From NCBI GenBank assembly GCA_030754475.1, contig JASMAE010000027.1, positions 1 through 7,682 on the forward strand: a stretch of 7,682 nucleotides of DNA. Reading direction: 5' to 3'. The notes beneath the pieces are model-generated. The model searched no databases, had not been told where the DNA came from, and was given only the letters and a program-made list of their open reading frames with translations. Position numbers and translations under genes: made by a program. The first letter of the stretch is position 1, and each line of letters begins with the position of its first letter. Source of the DNA: Rhodospirillales bacterium (lineage in GTDB: Bacteria; Pseudomonadota; Alphaproteobacteria; Rhodospirillales; JASLLV01). This document shows, piece by piece, positions 1-6,049 of this stretch.

Positions 1-2
1 CG

Positions 3-263
3 CCGGTGGCCGAGAACCAAGGCACGGGCGAGGCGGTCTATGAGATTCCGGTCAAGGTGTCGACGGTGTTGGGGAACGCCACCGTACGGGTGAGCGACCT
101 GCTCAGGCTCCGGCGCCGCACGATCGTCGAGCTCGATCGAAAGGTGGGGGAGTCCATCGATATCTACGTCAACAACCGCCTGGTCGCGCGCGGAGAGATC
201 ATCGTTGTGGACGAGCGGCTCGGCGTGACCATCACCGAAGTCATCGAGAGCGCGTACACCTGA
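3..263 (+). CDS. fliN: Flagellar motor switch protein FliN (5' end outside or at the window edge)
   Basis: FliN is a cytoplasmic C-ring component of the flagellar switch. With FliM and FliG it sets rotation direction, and it helps recruit the FliH-FliI export complex. The visible 85 residues from the GTG at 6 are essentially one SpoA/FliN domain: a YEIPVKVSTVLG strand near the start, then LLRLRRRTIVELDRKVGE, then IYVNNRLVARGE and the C-terminal VVDERLGVTITE. These are hallmark FliN segments. The frame is open to the left edge and no ribosome-binding site can be seen. Family members usually carry a variable acidic N-terminus, so the true start probably lies upstream and the gene is probably partial. 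The TGA at 261-263 is followed by a palindrome and then by glk on the opposite strand, so fliN is probably the last gene of its operon. The family call is certain; the start is not. Confidence 0.93.
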   Translation, partial: PVAENQGTGEAVYEIPVKVSTVLGNATVRVSDLLRLRRRTIVELDRKVGESIDIYVNNRLVARGEIIVVDERLGVTITEVIESAYT

Positions 264-320
264 AGCGGATCGCGTTTGATTGGAACCGCCTGCGGTTGCA
301 TCCAGGCGCGCCTATCCGCT
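264..320. repeat. 57-base nested palindrome just after fliN
   Basis: An outer inverted repeat, AGCGGAT (264-270) and ATCCGCT (314-320), encloses CGCG (271-274) pairing with CGCG (307-310). A central hairpin has arms TGG-AACCGC (281-289) and GCGGTT (292-297) plus CCA (302-304). There is no T-run, so it is not a classical intrinsic terminator. It could be the 3' structure or Rho-dependent end of the fliN transcript, or a copy of a dispersed REP-like palindrome. The rest of the convergent gap (321-475) has only a GC-rich 6-bp hairpin, GCGCGC at 400-405 and 412-417, and no convincing gene. Confidence 0.5.
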
Positions 321-475
321 CGATCTCAATAAGATAGGCCAGAATCACGTCGTCGGCGGATCGCCCCAGGCGAAACCGAGCAACCACGATCTGGTCTGTG
401 CGCGCTTCGCGGCGCGCTTGCCCGGACAATCCGATTTGCCACCATCAAATTGATCCAATCTGGCCGGAGTGCGCT

Positions 476-1444
476 CTAGATCGACCGGACCAGCCGCCCG
501 AGGCCGAGGAAGGCCGGCAGCTCGCGGATCACGACGAACGTCGGAATGGCGGCGACGAAGTCCGAGAAACGCCCCTTGTCCTCGAAGCGCGCGCGAAAAC
601 CGGATTCGGCGAACGCGCGGCCCAGCTTGGGCACGATCCCGCCCGCGATGTAGACGCCGCCGCGGGCGCCGAGGCTGAGCGCAAGGTTCGAGGCGACGGT
701 GCCGAGCATGGCGCAGAAAATCTCGAGTGCTTCGCCCGCGCGCGGGCACGTGGCGGCGAGGGCGCGCTTTGTGATCTCGTCGGGCGCAAGGTTTGGTTCG
801 GGCGGCGCGTCGTCCAGCTCGCACAAGCTTTGATAAAGGTTCACGAGTCCGGGACCGGAGATCACGCGCTCCGCCGAAACGTGCCCCATGGTCCGGCGCA
901 GCCGGGCGATCACGCCTTCTTCGCGCGCATTCGCCGCCGCCATGGTCACGTGACCGCCTTCGGTGCTCAGCGCGATCCAATCACCCCCGGCAGGCACCAG
1001 CGCCGAGACGCCTAGGCCGGTTCCCGGTCCGAGGACCGCGATCGGTGCGTCCGGCGCCGCCTTCCCCCCGCCGACGGGCGCGCAATCGGCGTCGCTGAAG
1101 TACGGCACCGCCATCGCCACGGCGGCGAAATCGTTGATCACGCGTAGTGCCCCGAGCCCCAAGCGTTCGCGCGTTTCGGCGATGGAGAACGACCACGGAT
1201 GGTTGGTCATCGTCACGGTATCGCCGGCAAGCGGCGAGGCGACGGCGAAGGCCGCTCGGTCGGGCCGCCGCTGCCCGCCGAGATCGCTCAAATAATTCTC
1301 GGCGGCTTCGACCGGACCGCCGAAGTCTCGGCACCGCAATAGGTGCGCGTTCTCGGGTTCGCCGTGGCCAGTGATCAGCGCAAACCGGACGTTGGTTCCG
1401 CCGATATCGGCGATGAGGCCCGGCGCCTCGCGGGAACCCGCCAT
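476..1444 (-). CDS. glk: Glucokinase
   Basis: This is an ATP-dependent glucokinase (glucose to glucose-6-phosphate, cytoplasmic) of 322 residues, matching the roughly 320 of proteobacterial Glk. Features seen are the N-terminal phosphate loop IADIGGTNVRFAL (11-23), NHPWSFS (81-87), the NDF motif whose Asp105 fits the catalytic base, the GPGTGLGVS glycine loop (139-147), TEGGH (161-165, sugar-binding Glu and His), SGPGLVNLY (196-204) and YIAGGIVPKL (265-274). The ATG at 1442-1444 starts the family's conserved N-terminus, although the frame stays open far upstream inside otsA. Only 5 bases separate this start from the otsA stop and there is no clear Shine-Dalgarno sequence, so translation probably depends on coupling. 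It is the last gene of the GH15-otsA-glk operon. Its product is the acceptor substrate of OtsA, which gives the operon metabolic sense. No obvious terminator follows. Confidence 0.95.
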   Translation of the reverse strand: MAGSREAPGLIADIGGTNVRFALITGHGEPENAHLLRCRDFGGPVEAAENYLSDLGGQRRPDRAAFAVASPLAGDTVTMTNHPWSFSIAETRERLGLGALRVINDFAAVAMAVPYFSDADCAPVGGGKAAPDAPIAVLGPGTGLGVSALVPAGGDWIALSTEGGHVTMAAANAREEGVIARLRRTMGHVSAERVISGPGLVNLYQSLCELDDAPPEPNLAPDEITKRALAATCPRAGEALEIFCAMLGTVASNLALSLGARGGVYIAGGIVPKLGRAFAESGFRARFEDKGRFSDFVAAIPTFVVIRELPAFLGLGRLVRSI

Positions 1445-1449
1445 TACGG

Positions 1450-2832
1450 TCAGACTTCGTACGGCGCGCCGCGGAGCGTCTCGATGAAATTGTCGCGCCA
1501 AACCGTCACGTTGTTGGCGCGCATGACGTCCATCATTGCGTTCCAGCGCTCGAGCCGCTCTTCGATCGTCATCTTGAGTGCGATGGCGAGGGCGTCGGCG
1601 ACGCCGTCGGCGTCGTAAGGGTTGACGGTCAGCGCGCCTTCGAGTTCGCGGGCGGCGCCGGCGAACCGCGAAAGCACGAGCACGCCCGGGTCCTCGGGGT
1701 TCTGCGCGGCGACGTACTCCTTGGCGACTAGGTTCATACCGTCCCTTAGAGGGGTCACGAGCCCGATCCGGCTCGCCTGGTAAAAGCCCACCAGCTCGAT
1801 CCGCGTGTAGCTTTTCGAGAGGTAGTTGATCGGCACCCAGTCGAACTCGCCGAAACGGCCGTTGATGCGCCCGGCCTCGCCTTCGAGCGTGTGGCGGATG
1901 TCGCGGTATTCGATGACTTCCGAGCGCGAGGGCGGGGCGATTTGCACCAGTGTGACGGCGCCCCGATAGGCCGGGTGGGACTCGAGGAAGCGTTCGAACG
2001 ATTGGAAGCGCTGAACCAGCCCCTTGCTGTAATCCAGGCGGTCGACGCCGACGATCCACGTGCGGTTGCTGGGCTTGATCCGCATACGCCGCGACCCCTT
2101 GCCGCGCCCGACTTCCTGGGCGGTCTTTTCCAGTTCTTCGACGTCGATGCCGATGGGAAAGATCTCAACTCGCAGCGTATTTCCGAATGCGTGCACCAGG
2201 TGATTCCCCATGATGCCGCCGCCGGCCTCGTTGACGATGTAGTCGAGGAACGCGCGCAGGTCGTTCTCGGTCTGGAATCCGACCACGTCGTACGCGCAGA
2301 GCGCCCGAACCAGATCGAGGTTCGAGGGCAACACCGTCATGACCTCCATCGCCGGGAACGGCGTGTGCAGGAAGAAGCCCATGGGCTGCGTGACGCCGGC
2401 GCGGCGCAGCTCCTCGCCAAGCGGGATGAGGTGATAGTCATGCACCCAGATCAGGTCGTCGTTCTTGAGCAAGGGTTTGAGCTTGCTCGCGAACAAGGTG
2501 TTGACCTCGCGATAGCTGGAATAGTTCTGCTGACTGAAGGCCGCGAGATCGAGTCGGTAGTGGAACAGCGGCCACAGGGTCCGGTTCGCGAAACCGTTGT
2601 AATATTCGTTGTATTGCTTTCGCGTGAGATCCAGCGTGGCGTATGTGACGGGGCCCGCCTGCACGATCTCCGGTTTATCCTGCTGCTTGGCGACGACGCT
2701 TCCGCTCCAACCGAACCAGACCCCCCCGAGCTTCTTGAGCGCGTCCTGCAGCGCCACCGCGAGCCCCCCGGCCCGACCCTTGCCGTCGGTGGCCTTGGCG
2801 ACGCGGTTCGAGACGACGACGAGGCGGCTCAA
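1450..2832 (-). CDS. otsA: Alpha,alpha-trehalose-phosphate synthase (UDP-forming)
   Basis: OtsA joins UDP-glucose and glucose-6-phosphate to form trehalose-6-phosphate. It is a GT20 GT-B-fold enzyme of the cytoplasm. The 460-residue protein has the complete set of family motifs: VVVSNR with Arg10, a glycine-rich AGGLA loop (21-25), GVWFGWSG, WPLFHY (Trp87), HDYHL (131-135, Asp132), HTPFP (156-160), VDRLDYSKG (263-271, nucleotide-diphosphate-binding Arg265 and Lys270), PLRDGMNLVAKEY (361-373, Asp364 and Glu372). There is no fused phosphatase domain. The start is a TTG (2832-2830) overlapping the upstream TGA as TTGA, preceded by a strong GGAGAGAGG at 2845-2837; the protein then begins directly with the conserved first strand, so this rare start is credible. 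It lies between a GH15 hydrolase and glk. Neither neighbour is otsB, so dephosphorylation of the product must be encoded elsewhere. Confidence 0.96.
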   Translation of the reverse strand: MSRLVVVSNRVAKATDGKGRAGGLAVALQDALKKLGGVWFGWSGSVVAKQQDKPEIVQAGPVTYATLDLTRKQYNEYYNGFANRTLWPLFHYRLDLAAFSQQNYSSYREVNTLFASKLKPLLKNDDLIWVHDYHLIPLGEELRRAGVTQPMGFFLHTPFPAMEVMTVLPSNLDLVRALCAYDVVGFQTENDLRAFLDYIVNEAGGGIMGNHLVHAFGNTLRVEIFPIGIDVEELEKTAQEVGRGKGSRRMRIKPSNRTWIVGVDRLDYSKGLVQRFQSFERFLESHPAYRGAVTLVQIAPPSRSEVIEYRDIRHTLEGEAGRINGRFGEFDWVPINYLSKSYTRIELVGFYQASRIGLVTPLRDGMNLVAKEYVAAQNPEDPGVLVLSRFAGAARELEGALTVNPYDADGVADALAIALKMTIEERLERWNAMMDVMRANNVTVWRDNFIETLRGAPYEV

Positions 2833-4634
2833 AAGGCCTCTCTCCAGCTTTTGCTAAGCATCATGGCCGAATTGATCAACCCGACCATCGAATAGGTCTG
2901 GGGGTAATTGCCCCACAGTTCGCCCGTATCCGGATCGAGATCTTCGGACAGCAATCCGAGGTGATTGCGGCAGTTTAGCATGTTTTCGAACAGCTCGCGC
3001 GCCTCGTCCCCGCGCCCGAGCGCGTTCAGGGTATCGATGTACCAAAACGTACAAACGTTGAAGGCGGTTTCCGGGCGGCCGAAATCGTCCTCTTGGGCGT
3101 AGCGGTGCATGTGATTGCCGCGCCGCAACTGACGTTCAATTTCATTGACGGTGCCCACGAAGCGCGGATCCGAGGCCTCGATGAAACGAAGCTCGTACAA
3201 GAGAAGAAGGCTGCCGTCGATCTCCTTGCCCCCAAAACTTTCGACTAGGGTGTTGCGCTTTTCGTCGTACGCCTCCGCCAGGATGTGTGCGCGCATCACA
3301 CCGGCACGCTCGCGCCAGAAGATCGCTCGCTCGGTCATGCCGAGGTGAGCCGCGATGCGTGCGAGCCGGTCGGCGCCCGCCCAGCACATGACGCCGGAAT
3401 AGGTGTGCACGCGGGCCTTCGTGCGCAGCTCCCACAGGCCGGCATCGGGTTTGTCGAAAACCTCGAGCGCCCGGTAGCCGACCTCTTCGAGACGCTGGAA
3501 CAGCCGAAGATCGCCGGGCCGGGTCAGGCGTTCGTCGAAAAAAGACTGCGTGGCAGCCAGGATCACGCTGCCGTAAACGTCGTGCTGGGTGTGTTCGTAG
3601 GCTTGGTTGCCCTTGCGGACCGGCCCCATGGAGCGGTACCCCACGAGGCTCGGGACCTCCTCTTCGATCAGCCGCGCGTCCAGCGCCACCCCGTAGACGG
3701 GCTGGAGGCGACCATCCTCGGCGCCGGCGACCACGTTGGTGACGTAGTTGAGGTGCTCCTCCATGGTTCGCGTGGCGCCCAGCCGGTTCAGGGCCTGCAC
3801 CACGAAATAGGCGTCACGCAGCCAACAGTAGCGGTAGTCCCAATTGCGTTGCGTGTTGGCCGCTTCGGGGATCGAGGTGGTCATCGCGGCAATTATCGCG
3901 CCCGATTCTTCGAAGTTGCACAGCTTCAAGGTGATCGCCGCCCGGATGACAGCATCCTGCCACTCGAACGGCACCGCCAGATACCGCGTCCATTCGCGCC
4001 AGTACTCCAGCGTTCGGCGGAAGAACTGGCGCGAGGTCTCGTCGATCGAGCTCGTCAGGCTTTCGTCGGCGCCGAAGATAATGGTGAACGGCTCTTCGAG
4101 GACGAAGGAGATCTCGTTCGTCACATAGGTGACGGGCGCATCGGTCGTGCAGCGAAGGGTGAAGTCGGGAAAGACGTAGCGGATGTGATTGCTGCCGCGG
4201 GTCGTTTGCGGCCGCTCCGAGCCGTAGTTGCCGACCGGGCGAAGGCGCACACGGACCCGGGGGCGACCGCGGATCGGCCGCACGTGCCGCACCATCATCA
4301 TCGGCCGGAAGTTGCGGTCCAATCGCTTGAAACGGGGGGCGAAGTCGGCGATCTCGAGGGCGGCGTCGTCCTTGTCGTAAAGCGTGGTGATCAGGATCGC
4401 CGAGTTTTGCAGGTAGTGTTGTTCGCTGCGCACGAAGCCGTCGACCGCCACGTCGAAGAAGCCGGCCGCGGATTCGTCAACCTCGTCACCATCGCCGGAA
4501 TGGTCGTTGAGAAGGCTGCAAAAGACGGGATCGCCGTCGAAACGCGGAAGGCAGCACCAGACCACCCGGGCCCTGCGATCGATGAGGGCGCCGAAGGTAC
4601 AGTTCCCAATCACGCCGAGGTTAAGATCGCTCAT
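2829..4634 (-). CDS. Glycoside hydrolase family 15 protein (glucoamylase/trehalase-like)
   Basis: This 601-residue inverting glycosidase of the GH15 clan has an N-terminal beta-sandwich domain (about 1-210, opening LGVIGNCTFGALID and VVWCCLPRFD) and a C-terminal (alpha/alpha)6 barrel. Barrel signatures are QRNWDYRYCWLRDAYF (262-277), VGYRSMGPVRKGNQAYEHTQHDVYG (331-355), AGLWELR (398-404, with Glu402 fitting the general acid), VMCWAGADR (415-423) and PETAFNVCTFW (521-531, with Glu522 fitting the general base). Length is normal and there is no signal peptide, so it should be cytoplasmic. Family members include glucoamylases, glucodextranases and true trehalases; the sequence alone does not settle the substrate, but the otsA neighbour favours trehalose or a glucan. 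The ATG has AGGTGG (4649-4644) 9 bases upstream. It is first in the operon. The 126 bases above it (4635-4760) must hold the promoter unless lytic-gene transcripts read through; no convincing -35/-10 pair or EcfG-type site was seen there. Confidence 0.93.
   Translation of the reverse strand: MSDLNLGVIGNCTFGALIDRRARVVWCCLPRFDGDPVFCSLLNDHSGDGDEVDESAAGFFDVAVDGFVRSEQHYLQNSAILITTLYDKDDAALEIADFAPRFKRLDRNFRPMMMVRHVRPIRGRPRVRVRLRPVGNYGSERPQTTRGSNHIRYVFPDFTLRCTTDAPVTYVTNEISFVLEEPFTIIFGADESLTSSIDETSRQFFRRTLEYWREWTRYLAVPFEWQDAVIRAAITLKLCNFEESGAIIAAMTTSIPEAANTQRNWDYRYCWLRDAYFVVQALNRLGATRTMEEHLNYVTNVVAGAEDGRLQPVYGVALDARLIEEEVPSLVGYRSMGPVRKGNQAYEHTQHDVYGSVILAATQSFFDERLTRPGDLRLFQRLEEVGYRALEVFDKPDAGLWELRTKARVHTYSGVMCWAGADRLARIAAHLGMTERAIFWRERAGVMRAHILAEAYDEKRNTLVESFGGKEIDGSLLLLYELRFIEASDPRFVGTVNEIERQLRRGNHMHRYAQEDDFGRPETAFNVCTFWYIDTLNALGRGDEARELFENMLNCRNHLGLLSEDLDPDTGELWGNYPQTYSMVGLINSAMMLSKSWREAF
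2837..2845 (-). promoter_or_regulatory. Strong ribosome-binding site for the TTG start of otsA
   Basis: On the minus strand GGAGAGAGG lies inside the last codons of the GH15 gene. Its GGAG is 9 bases from the TTG start of otsA at 2832. The TTG and the GH15 stop share the TTGA tetranucleotide. The good site plus the overlap decides the start and points to translational coupling, with the weak TTG lowering OtsA output relative to an ATG. Confidence 0.7.
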
Positions 4635-4733
4635 GGCGATTCGCCACCTATCGCGGGGTTTACTTGGCCGGGACGGCCGTGAAGGGCCGTTGCACGCCCG
4701 TCACCATATCAGAGGTGGGCTACCAGAAGTGAA

Positions 4734-4763
4734 TAAGCAAAAGCGCGGCGGCGAACGCGCTCA
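4734..4763 (-). terminator. Candidate intrinsic terminator of the lytic transglycosylase gene
   Basis: Reading the minus strand, the stop codon runs into AGCGCG (4761-4756), an 8-base loop, then CGCGCT (4747-4742) followed by TTTTGCTTATT. The stem is only 6 bp but GC-rich and is followed by a broken T-tract. It would separate the transglycosylase transcript from the GH15-otsA-glk operon. Confidence 0.5.
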
Positions 4764-5777
4764 GAGTCCCGCGGTTGTGCTCGCGATCCGTGCGCGCCAA
4801 GACGCGAGCTCGGCCTCGCGTTTGGCGGCGAAACCGGGGCGCGTGCCGGACCCCGGACCCGTGTTCAAGGTCCTCTCCGCCCGTTCGAAAAGCGTCTGGG
4901 TCTCGCGAAGCCGGGCCTCGGCGCGGATCATGGCGCTCACGTGCGTGGTCCCGAGACCGCCGACCCGGGCCTCGCGCCAGGCGTCGAGCTCGCGATTGCG
5001 AGTCTCGGCGGTGGCCTGGGTGCGCGCGACCGCGCGTTTCAATTGAAACCGGACGTTGAGCGCGTGGGTCCGGACATGGTCGATGTCGCTCGCCGAGGCG
5101 CGTCCCGGAACCGGCGAGGGGGCGCCGGAAACCAACTTGGTCCTCGGCGGCGCGGGGAGACGTGTTGCGCGTTCATTCGATACCTCACGCGTCGCGACCC
5201 GCGTCGGCGGAGCGCTCCGTTCGGTTTTCCAGATGCCCATCACCTTGTCGCGATAGGGTCCAGCGAACTCCGGCGTCGTCGAATGATAGGCGGCGGCGGC
5301 CTCCGGCCACGACCGCCGGTCCCCGTGCATCCGCTTCAGGTACGCCGACGCGTAATCGACGTTGCGCGCCGGGTCGAAAGCCTCGTTGAGGTCGTCGAAC
5401 GCGTCGCCGTGATAATGCAGGTTCACCTGCATGCATCCGACGTCGATATTTTGCACGCCGCGGGCGTGCAGATGTTCGACGTCGGCGATAGCCTCGGCCT
5501 TGGTCGGGAAAAACAGCCCCTGTCCTTCTGCGGTTACGGTCCAAGGCCAGGCAATTGTTGCATTGCGTTCGGCGTTCCAGCACCCCGATTCGGCAAGCGC
5601 GATTGCGTGGAGAAGGCGGTGCGGAATCCCTTCGGTGCGTTCAGTGCGCGCGGTCTGCCCGGCGCATGCTTCCCAAGGGCTCGTGGCGGTTTCCTCGGCG
5701 GCGTTGGGCGCCGCCTGGGCGGCGTCAACGAGGCCCAGAGCCCACACTACCGCGATGCAAAATAAGATTTTCCTCAT
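4761..5777 (-). CDS. Secreted lytic transglycosylase, SLT domain
   Basis: This 338-residue exported protein has a signal peptide (MRKILF, hydrophobic stretch, cleavage likely after AQA at 20-22). A single SLT/lysozyme-like domain covers about 45-185. It carries catalytic Glu63 in LAESGCWN, GCMQVN (114-119, the family's G-x-MQ motif) and AAAYHS (161-166, equivalent of AYN). An insert with PWTVT...GLFF between the first two motifs is typical of alphaproteobacterial members. Such enzymes cleave peptidoglycan glycan strands to 1,6-anhydro ends in the periplasm, often to let flagella, pili or secretion systems through; Caulobacter PleA is an example. The remaining 150 residues are Arg/Ala/Glu-rich, helical and without a known domain. 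The ATG at 5777 was chosen because the signal peptide starts there and GGAA lies just upstream; a GTG at 5792 is possible. The sigma-54 promoter above it supports a flagellar role, though that remains inference. Confidence 0.9.
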   Translation of the reverse strand: MRKILFCIAVVWALGLVDAAQAAPNAAEETATSPWEACAGQTARTERTEGIPHRLLHAIALAESGCWNAERNATIAWPWTVTAEGQGLFFPTKAEAIADVEHLHARGVQNIDVGCMQVNLHYHGDAFDDLNEAFDPARNVDYASAYLKRMHGDRRSWPEAAAAYHSTTPEFAGPYRDKVMGIWKTERSAPPTRVATREVSNERATRLPAPPRTKLVSGAPSPVPGRASASDIDHVRTHALNVRFQLKRAVARTQATAETRNRELDAWREARVGGLGTTHVSAMIRAEARLRETQTLFERAERTLNTGPGSGTRPGFAAKREAELASWRARIASTTAGL

Positions 5778-5820
5778 ATTTTCCGACGCCACCGTGCCGT
5801 TCCGTCACTTCGTTAAAGAG

Positions 5821-5837
5821 AAGCAACGGGTGTGCCA
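5821..5837 (-). promoter_or_regulatory. Sigma-54 (RpoN) promoter of the lytic transglycosylase gene
   Basis: The minus strand reads TGGCAC-ACCCG-TTGCTT. This matches the sigma-54 consensus TGGCAC-N5-TTGC(A/T) exactly, with the required 12 bases between the GG and GC elements. The predicted start site is near 5811, which leaves a leader of about 34 nt with a GGAA just before the ATG at 5777. RpoN with an enhancer-binding protein drives flagellar genes in many alphaproteobacteria, for example Caulobacter FlbD. No experiment supports it; the call rests on the match and position. Confidence 0.72.
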
Positions 5838-5892
5838 GAATGCATCGCGTCGCGGGTTTTTTTGGGGTCTTTCGGGATTCTTGGCCCATGGC

Positions 5893-5914
5893 AACAGTTT
5901 TTCCGCTAACTGTT
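5893..5914. promoter_or_regulatory. Dyad, candidate enhancer-binding site for the sigma-54 promoter
   Basis: AACAGTT (5893-5899) and AACTGTT (5908-5914) are perfect 7-base inverted arms around an 8-base spacer. The centre lies about 90 bases upstream of the predicted sigma-54 start, inside the usual range for activator sites. The arms do not obviously match an NtrC or FlbD consensus that I can recall, so the binding protein is unknown. On either strand it could also form a weak hairpin. Confidence 0.4.
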
Positions 5915-6013
5915 CGCCGATGTCCTGTGTGGTCTTGGCGGCCGCCAGCGAATTGTCCGACTGAACTCGGCCCGCGGGTGTGGCGGATTTCACCGTGAAT
6001 CAAAAATTTCTCA

Positions 6014-6042
6014 TTGAAATATCATGGCGGATGCACTATATT
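6014..6042 (+). promoter_or_regulatory. Sigma-70-type promoter of the sRNA gene
   Basis: TTGAAA (6014-6019) and TATATT (6037-6042) are separated by exactly 17 bases, close to the housekeeping consensus and the best such pair noticed in the window. The predicted start is near 6049. The AT-rich run just upstream (about 6001-6010) could serve as an UP element. No credible open reading frame with a ribosome-binding site follows, but an intrinsic terminator lies about 100 bases downstream. Confidence 0.72.
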
Positions 6043-6049
6043 GTGCATC
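6030..6049. promoter_or_regulatory. Palindromic operator candidate centred on the sRNA -10 box
   Basis: GATGCAC (6030-6036) and GTGCATC (6043-6049) are perfect 7-base inverted arms whose 6-base spacer is the -10 hexamer; the inner ATAT is also symmetric, so 18 of 20 positions obey the dyad. It lies upstream of the transcript, so it should act as DNA, most simply as a repressor site that blocks RNA polymerase. The binding protein is unknown. Confidence 0.5.

Larger units (their letters stand above)
5778..6013. other. Divergent intergenic region between transglycosylase gene and sRNA gene
   Basis: No gene is convincing here. A 62-codon open frame on the minus strand (5805-5993) has a GTG start without a clear ribosome-binding site, about 65% GC at third positions against clearly more in the neighbouring genes by eye, and runs across the sigma-54 promoter and the dyad. 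The region also holds a short poly-T between G-runs near 5857-5863. It looks regulatory. Confidence 0.5.

Noticed and set aside
400..417. GCGCGC hairpin as a shared terminator between fliN and glk
   Set aside because: A 6-bp alternating GC stem without a T-run on either strand is not specific enough in GC-rich DNA.
241..429. 62-codon minus-strand frame between fliN and glk
   Set aside because: TTG start, overlaps the fliN end and the palindrome, and its sequence reads as translated repeat and not as a protein family.
1445..2059. Long in-frame N-terminal extension of glucokinase inside otsA
   Set aside because: The extension is Arg-rich out-of-frame translation of otsA; the conserved Glk N-terminus begins at the ATG at 1444.
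3285..4682. 465-codon plus-strand frame antisense to the GH15 gene
   Set aside because: Long antisense frames are common in GC-rich coding DNA; the minus-strand GH15 protein explains the region with all catalytic motifs.
4635..4760. Possible promoter (TTCACT-17-GATATG) for the GH15 operon
   Set aside because: Only four and three of six consensus matches; no EcfG-type GGAAC/CGTT pair either. A promoter probably exists here but I cannot place it.
5805..5993. 62-codon open frame on the minus strand ahead of the transglycosylase gene
   Set aside because: GTG start without a ribosome-binding site, third-position GC near 65% and so weaker than the neighbours, no recognisable protein, and it overlaps the sigma-54 promoter and the dyad.
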